A DNA stretch of 8,526 nt, from contig JAQGKG010000386.1 in assembly GCA_028290245.1 (NCBI GenBank), positions 1 through 8,526 of the forward strand, given 5' to 3'. Under the pieces are notes generated by a model. That model was given only the letters and a program-made list of their open reading frames with translations. It was not told the origin of the DNA and ran no database searches. The DNA is from Devosia sp. (GTDB lineage Bacteria; Pseudomonadota; Alphaproteobacteria; Rhizobiales; Devosiaceae). The position numbers were made by a program, and so were the translations under genes. Shown in pieces: positions 5,738 to 8,526 of this stretch. The first letter of the stretch is position 1. Each line of letters starts with the position of its first letter.

Positions 5738-6952
5738 TTATCCGACCAGTGGGACGACGTTGCCGGAGCCGGTTTTGGAGCCGAGCAACTTCTTGATGTT
5801 GCGGGCGGCCTGGCGGATGCGCTGTTCGTTTTCAACGAAAGCGAGGCGGATGTACTGATCGCCGTATTCGCCGAAACCAACACCGGGTGCGACGCCGACA
5901 CCGGTTTCTTTGATCAGAAGCTTGGCGAATTCGAGCGAGCCGAGATGGGCGAACTGGGCGGGAATTGGCGCCCAGGCGAACATGGTGGCCTTTGGCACCG
6001 GAATGTCCCAGCCGGAGCGGCCGAAGCTTTCGACCAGCACGTCGCGGCGCATCTTGTAGACCTTGCGGACTTCCTCAATGACGTCGTCGGAGCCGTTCAA
6101 AGCTGCCGTTGCTGCTACCTGGATCGGGGTGAAGGCACCGTAATCGAGGTACGATTTCACGCGAGCCAAGGCCGCGATCAGCCGTTCATTACCGACGGCA
6201 AAGCCGACGCGCCAGCCAGGCATGGAGTAGGTTTTGGACATCGAGGTGAATTCCACCGTGATGTCGATGGCGCCCGGCACCTGCAAAACCGATGGAGGTG
6301 GCTGGTCGGCGTCGAAATAAATCTCGGAATAGGCCAGATCAGACAGAATGAAGATGTCGTTGGCGCGGCAGTATTTGACGACCTCGGTGTAGAAATCGAG
6401 GTCAGCCGTATAGGCGGTCGGGTTCGCCGGATAGTTCAGTACCAGCGCGATTGGCTTGGGGATCGAGTGGCGCACCGCACGATCGAGCGAGCGCATGAAG
6501 TCTTCGTTGGGATCGGCGGGCATCGAGCGAACGACGCCGCCAGACATGATGAAGCCGAAGGAGTGGATCGGATAGGTGGGATTTGGCACCAGCACCACAT
6601 CGCCCGGCGCCGTGATAGCCGATGCCATGTTGGCAAAGCCTTCCTTGGAGCCAAGCGTCGCGACGACCTGCGTGTCGGGGTTCAGCTTCACTCCGAAGCG
6701 GCGGCCATAGTAGCTCGCCTGGGCTTTGCGCAGGCCGGGGATACCGCGCGAGCTCGAATAGCGGTGGGTGCGGCCGTCCTTGACGGTTTCCTGCAGCTTT
6801 TCGACGATATGCTGCGGCGTCGGCATATCGGGATTGCCCATGCCGAGGTCGATTACATCGACGCTTTCGGCGCGGGCCTTGGCCTTGAGCGGATCGATAT
6901 GGGCAAAGACGTAAGGGGGAAGCCGACGGATTTTGTGGAAGTCTTCGCTCAT
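5738..6952 (-). CDS. Class I/II PLP-dependent aminotransferase (AlaC / AatC-like)
   Basis: 404 residues, fold type I. The PLP lysine is K240 in SMSKTYSMPGWRVGF (237-251). N177 (NYPANP), D205 and Y208 (SDLAYSEIYFD) are the usual cofactor contacts; GSKEG at 101-105 holds the phosphate, and R369 (YIRLAF) should bind the substrate alpha-carboxylate. The sequence fits the E. coli AlaC group and its rhizobial homologues, variously annotated as alanine, aspartate or LL-diaminopimelate aminotransferase. It likely moves an amino group between glutamate or alanine and a keto acid; the exact substrate is not readable. Its place upstream of hom suggests a link to alanine or aspartate-family synthesis, and rhizobial genomes keep this pair (from memory). 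GAGGA at 6957-6961, 4 nt before the ATG, supports the start. The 142-bp gap and hairpin after it suggest that hom is not simply co-transcribed. Confidence 0.93.
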   Translation of the reverse strand: MSEDFHKIRRLPPYVFAHIDPLKAKARAESVDVIDLGMGNPDMPTPQHIVEKLQETVKDGRTHRYSSSRGIPGLRKAQASYYGRRFGVKLNPDTQVVATLGSKEGFANMASAITAPGDVVLVPNPTYPIHSFGFIMSGGVVRSMPADPNEDFMRSLDRAVRHSIPKPIALVLNYPANPTAYTADLDFYTEVVKYCRANDIFILSDLAYSEIYFDADQPPPSVLQVPGAIDITVEFTSMSKTYSMPGWRVGFAVGNERLIAALARVKSYLDYGAFTPIQVAATAALNGSDDVIEEVRKVYKMRRDVLVESFGRSGWDIPVPKATMFAWAPIPAQFAHLGSLEFAKLLIKETGVGVAPGVGFGEYGDQYIRLAFVENEQRIRQAARNIKKLLGSKTGSGNVVPLVG

Positions 6953-7131
6953 GATTTCCTCGACGGTCCCTGGGGACCTGGACTGGGCCGCGACGCGCTG
7001 GCACGCGCTACGCCTCTCTTTGAGGCGCCTATTATCGCGGAATTATGGTTGTGAACGGGTTAAACAGCCCATCGCGGGCTGCGATATGGTGTTCGGCTCT
7101 TCCCGGCCCGGATCGGGCCACGCGGGAAGAG
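6953..7131. other. Leader of the aminotransferase gene and non-coding DNA upstream of it
   Basis: No convincing gene is seen here. On the minus strand there is a GATAAT at 7031-7036 that could be a -10 box with a leader of about 75 nt, but no good -35 stands 16-18 bp before it. The leader holds two small hairpins: CGCCTC/GAGGCG (7011-7016, 7022-7027, loop 5) and GGTCCC/GGGACC (6965-6970, 6973-6978, loop 2), the second just before the ribosome site. A further short stem CAGCCC/GGGCTG (7065-7070, 7076-7081) lies upstream. Confidence 0.3.
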
Positions 7132-7132
7132 C
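7096..7132 (-). terminator. Long hairpin overlapping the stop codon of the small membrane peptide gene
   Basis: An outer 10-bp perfect stem (GCTCTTCCCG 7096-7105, CGGGAAGAGC 7123-7132) encloses a 5-bp inner stem (GCCCG 7106-7110, CGGGC 7114-7118) with a 3-nt loop and a one-sided 4-nt bulge. On the minus strand it begins at the last base of the TAG at 7132-7134. No T tract follows directly. Position and strength suggest a transcript 3' end for the small gene, or a palindromic element. Confidence 0.45.
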
Positions 7133-7248
7133 TAGCGGGCGTTTGCCGCCGCCACACGGGCGGCCGCAGCGATTGCTACGGCAACGCAGGCCACTGCACC
7201 AATGGCGAGCGAGGCTCCAACCTTTGCAACAGTGTACAGAGACTGCAT
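7132..7248 (-). CDS. Candidate small single-pass membrane protein (38 residues)
   Basis: An ATG at 7246-7248 opens 38 codons ending in TAG. The product starts MQSLYTVAKVGASLAIGAVA and continues with more Val, Ala and Ile to a C-terminal Arg- and Ala-rich tail. About residues 8-29 form one uninterrupted hydrophobic stretch long enough to cross the membrane, with K9 at its N-terminal edge and R31 and R38 after it. GAAGGG sits 8 nt before the ATG and a strong hairpin begins at the stop codon, which together look like a complete tiny transcription unit. I recognise no family. Ala-rich short frames arise easily in GC-rich DNA, so the call is tentative. It diverges from the glycosyltransferase gene and lies upstream of the aminotransferase on the same strand. 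Confidence 0.4.
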   Translation of the reverse strand: MQSLYTVAKVGASLAIGAVACVAVAIAAAARVAAANAR

Positions 7249-7386
7249 GTCCCTTGCCCTTCGGACGCGTTTTTTGTAAGGAAATCAGCTATCGACAAGC
7301 CGTTCATAATTCCTCTGTCGGGTATTGTAAATGGTCCGGGGGACGCCAACCTTCGGCTCCAGAGCGGCATATGGTGAGGTAAAATC
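7249..7386. other. Divergent intergenic region between the small peptide gene and the glycosyltransferase gene
   Basis: 138 bp with no gene. It must hold the glycosyltransferase promoter unless that lies further upstream, and probably the small gene's promoter too. It is richer in A and T than its surroundings (for example 7268-7335), as promoters often are here, but no -35/-10 pair is clear. The T6 run at 7270-7275 has no stable stem before it. Confidence 0.3.
7376..7380 (+). promoter_or_regulatory. Ribosome binding site that fixes a TTG start for the glycosyltransferase
   Basis: GAGGT ends 6 nt before the TTG at 7387-7389. An in-frame TGA at 7375-7377 rules out any earlier start, and no ATG or GTG follows until well inside the conserved N-terminal motif. 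Confidence 0.75.
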
Positions 7387-8526
7387 TTGAAGCGCATTGC
7401 CCTCGTCACGATCGGCACGCAAGGCGACGTTCAACCCTATCTGGCTCTTGCCATCTCCCTCAAGGAGCGTGGCTACTCCGTCGTCCTTGGGGCTTCGGAA
7501 GAATTCCAGGGCATGGTCGAGGGTTATGGCCTCGAGTTCCACACGCTGGGACCGTCGATCCAGGCCTTCCTTTCGCAACAGCGATTCGAGAATGCGATGA
7601 GCCAGTCGATGCTCATCAATGGGCCTTCCCTGCTGCGCCAGGGTCAGCAAATTGTCGATACGGCAGCGCGCCACGCCTGGCATATGTGCCAGGGCGCTGA
7701 CATGCTCATCCTCAATATGAATACCAGTTTCGGCATCGATATTGCCGAGGCGCTGCATATCCCAGCCATCATGGTGGCGCTGCAGCCGTTGAACTCGACC
7801 AGCGAATTCCCGCTGTGTATCTACTACGGCGCCGATTTTGGTCCGGCTTTCAACAAGCTCAGCTACGCGACGATGTCGGTGCAGCAGATCTATTACAACC
7901 TGCCGCGCAACAAGCTGCGCCGGGAATTGATGGGTCTCGACGCGCGCAAGAAGGGCGGCTTCTTCCGCAACACCGATGGCACGGCGATGACCACGCTGTA
8001 CCCGTATTCGCCAGTGGTTTCGCCGCGGCCGCGCGATTGGCCCAAGAGTGCCATCGTGACCGGGTATTGGCAGCTCAAGGATAGCAGCGACTGGCAGCCT
8101 TCGGCTGAGTTCCAGAAGTTCCTCTCCGAGGGCGAGGCGCCGGTCTATATCGGCTTTGGTTCGATGCCGTTCGGCGCCGAACGCAATACCAAGATTTTGA
8201 AGGAAGCCGTCGCCATGTGGGGCGGCCGTGCCGTGGTGGCGCGCGGGTGGGGCGGCATCAATCCGCAGGACCTGCCGGACAGCATCTTCGCCATCGAGAA
8301 GGCGCCGCACGACAAGCTGTTTAAGTATGTGTCGGCCGTAGTTCATCACGGTGGGGCCGGCACCACCTCGGCGGGGCTCCACTTGGGCCGCCCGACCTTT
8401 GTGGTGCCGCAGGCGGTGGATCAGCCTTATTGGGGCCGCCGGGTCTATGATCTTGGGTGTGGTCCCAAGCCGGTGCGGCTGCGCAAGCTGACCTCGGAAA
8501 TCCTGGCCGGTGCGCTGTCCGATCTG
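7387..8526 (+). CDS. Family 1 glycosyltransferase, sterol 3-beta-glucosyltransferase (UGT80/COG1819) type, C-terminus cut by window edge
   Basis: 380 residues are present and the frame is open at the right edge; the family is usually about 400-430 long, so only the tail is missing. It has the two-domain GT-B layout. The N-terminal acceptor domain starts with GTQGDVQPYLALA (10-22), typical of sterol and macrolide-type glycosyltransferases. SPVVSPRPRDWP...GYW (208-228) closes it, as in sterol glucosyltransferases. The C-terminal donor domain has IGFGSMPFG (255-263), HHGGAGTTSAGL (320-331, nucleotide-sugar diphosphate site) and PQAVDQPYWGRRV (341-353, donor sugar site). It should transfer a sugar from a UDP-sugar to a lipid-like acceptor; in a bacterium this could be a hopanoid, carotenoid or glycerolipid, which cannot be told from sequence. 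The start is TTG with a good ribosome site. No neighbour to the right is visible. Confidence 0.92.
   Translation, partial: MKRIALVTIGTQGDVQPYLALAISLKERGYSVVLGASEEFQGMVEGYGLEFHTLGPSIQAFLSQQRFENAMSQSMLINGPSLLRQGQQIVDTAARHAWHMCQGADMLILNMNTSFGIDIAEALHIPAIMVALQPLNSTSEFPLCIYYGADFGPAFNKLSYATMSVQQIYYNLPRNKLRRELMGLDARKKGGFFRNTDGTAMTTLYPYSPVVSPRPRDWPKSAIVTGYWQLKDSSDWQPSAEFQKFLSEGEAPVYIGFGSMPFGAERNTKILKEAVAMWGGRAVVARGWGGINPQDLPDSIFAIEKAPHDKLFKYVSAVVHHGGAGTTSAGLHLGRPTFVVPQAVDQPYWGRRVYDLGCGPKPVRLRKLTSEILAGALSDL

Noticed and set aside
7031..7036. GATAAT as a firm -10 box for the aminotransferase gene
   Set aside because: No acceptable -35 lies 16-18 bp upstream (the bases there are CCCGTT), so it is mentioned only as a possibility.
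5732..7054. 440-codon plus-strand frame opposite the aminotransferase
   Set aside because: Antisense shadow; the minus-strand gene has all PLP-binding residues.
7270..7275. T6 run as an intrinsic terminator
   Set aside because: Only a weak 4-bp pairing precedes it, and no plus-strand gene ends there.
7045..7382. Plus-strand frames of about 110 and 149 codons in the divergent gap
   Set aside because: They cross the hairpin and the promoter region, lack a ribosome site and recognisable domain, and are not favoured over the small minus-strand frame.
7285..8382. 365-codon open frame on the minus strand opposite the glycosyltransferase
   Set aside because: It is an antisense shadow. The plus-strand frame has full GT-B motifs, a ribosome site and a sensible start, while the antisense product has no recognisable domain.

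Overview
The window is compact, GC-rich chromosomal DNA of an alphaproteobacterium, most likely a Hyphomicrobiales member such as a Devosia-like genus. This rests on protein flavour, codon use and gene order. From memory, the order aminotransferase - homoserine dehydrogenase - glpX - recJ is kept in several Rhizobiales genomes. No mobile element, CRISPR array, tRNA or rRNA is visible, so this is core housekeeping DNA rather than an accessory island.

Six genes lie head to tail on the minus strand. In transcription order (right to left) they are a class I/II PLP aminotransferase (5738-6952), homoserine dehydrogenase hom (4087-5595), class II fructose-1,6-bisphosphatase glpX (3063-4049), a small cupin protein (2533-2994), the exonuclease gene recJ (700-2490), and a COG2907-type FAD-dependent oxidoreductase cut by the left edge (before 1 to 626). 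Gaps are 142, 37, 68, 42 and 73 bp, so hom-glpX-cupin-recJ may be one transcript, while hom and the oxidoreductase gene probably have promoters of their own. On the right, a sterol-type family 1 glycosyltransferase runs on the plus strand from a TTG start at 7387 off the window end. The divergent 434-bp gap between it and the aminotransferase holds a possible 38-residue membrane peptide gene (7132-7248) followed at once by a strong hairpin.

The aminotransferase and Hom belong to amino-acid metabolism, with Hom at the aspartate-family branch point to Thr and Met. GlpX serves gluconeogenesis and RecJ serves DNA repair. The oxidoreductase is separated from them by what looks like an ECF11 (RpoE-ChrR, singlet-oxygen) promoter and is probably a stress or lipid-modification gene.

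Points most worth a second look: (1) Hom carries about 65 extra N-terminal residues that read like a small helix-turn-helix-type domain fused to an otherwise complete enzyme; (2) a TGATCC-N17-GTAACA promoter-like element lies just upstream of the oxidoreductase gene; (3) GlpX has Val where the family normally has a catalytic Thr; (4) a 9-bp hairpin takes in part of the glpX ribosome binding site; (5) the candidate small membrane peptide. No wholly new multi-gene system is visible.
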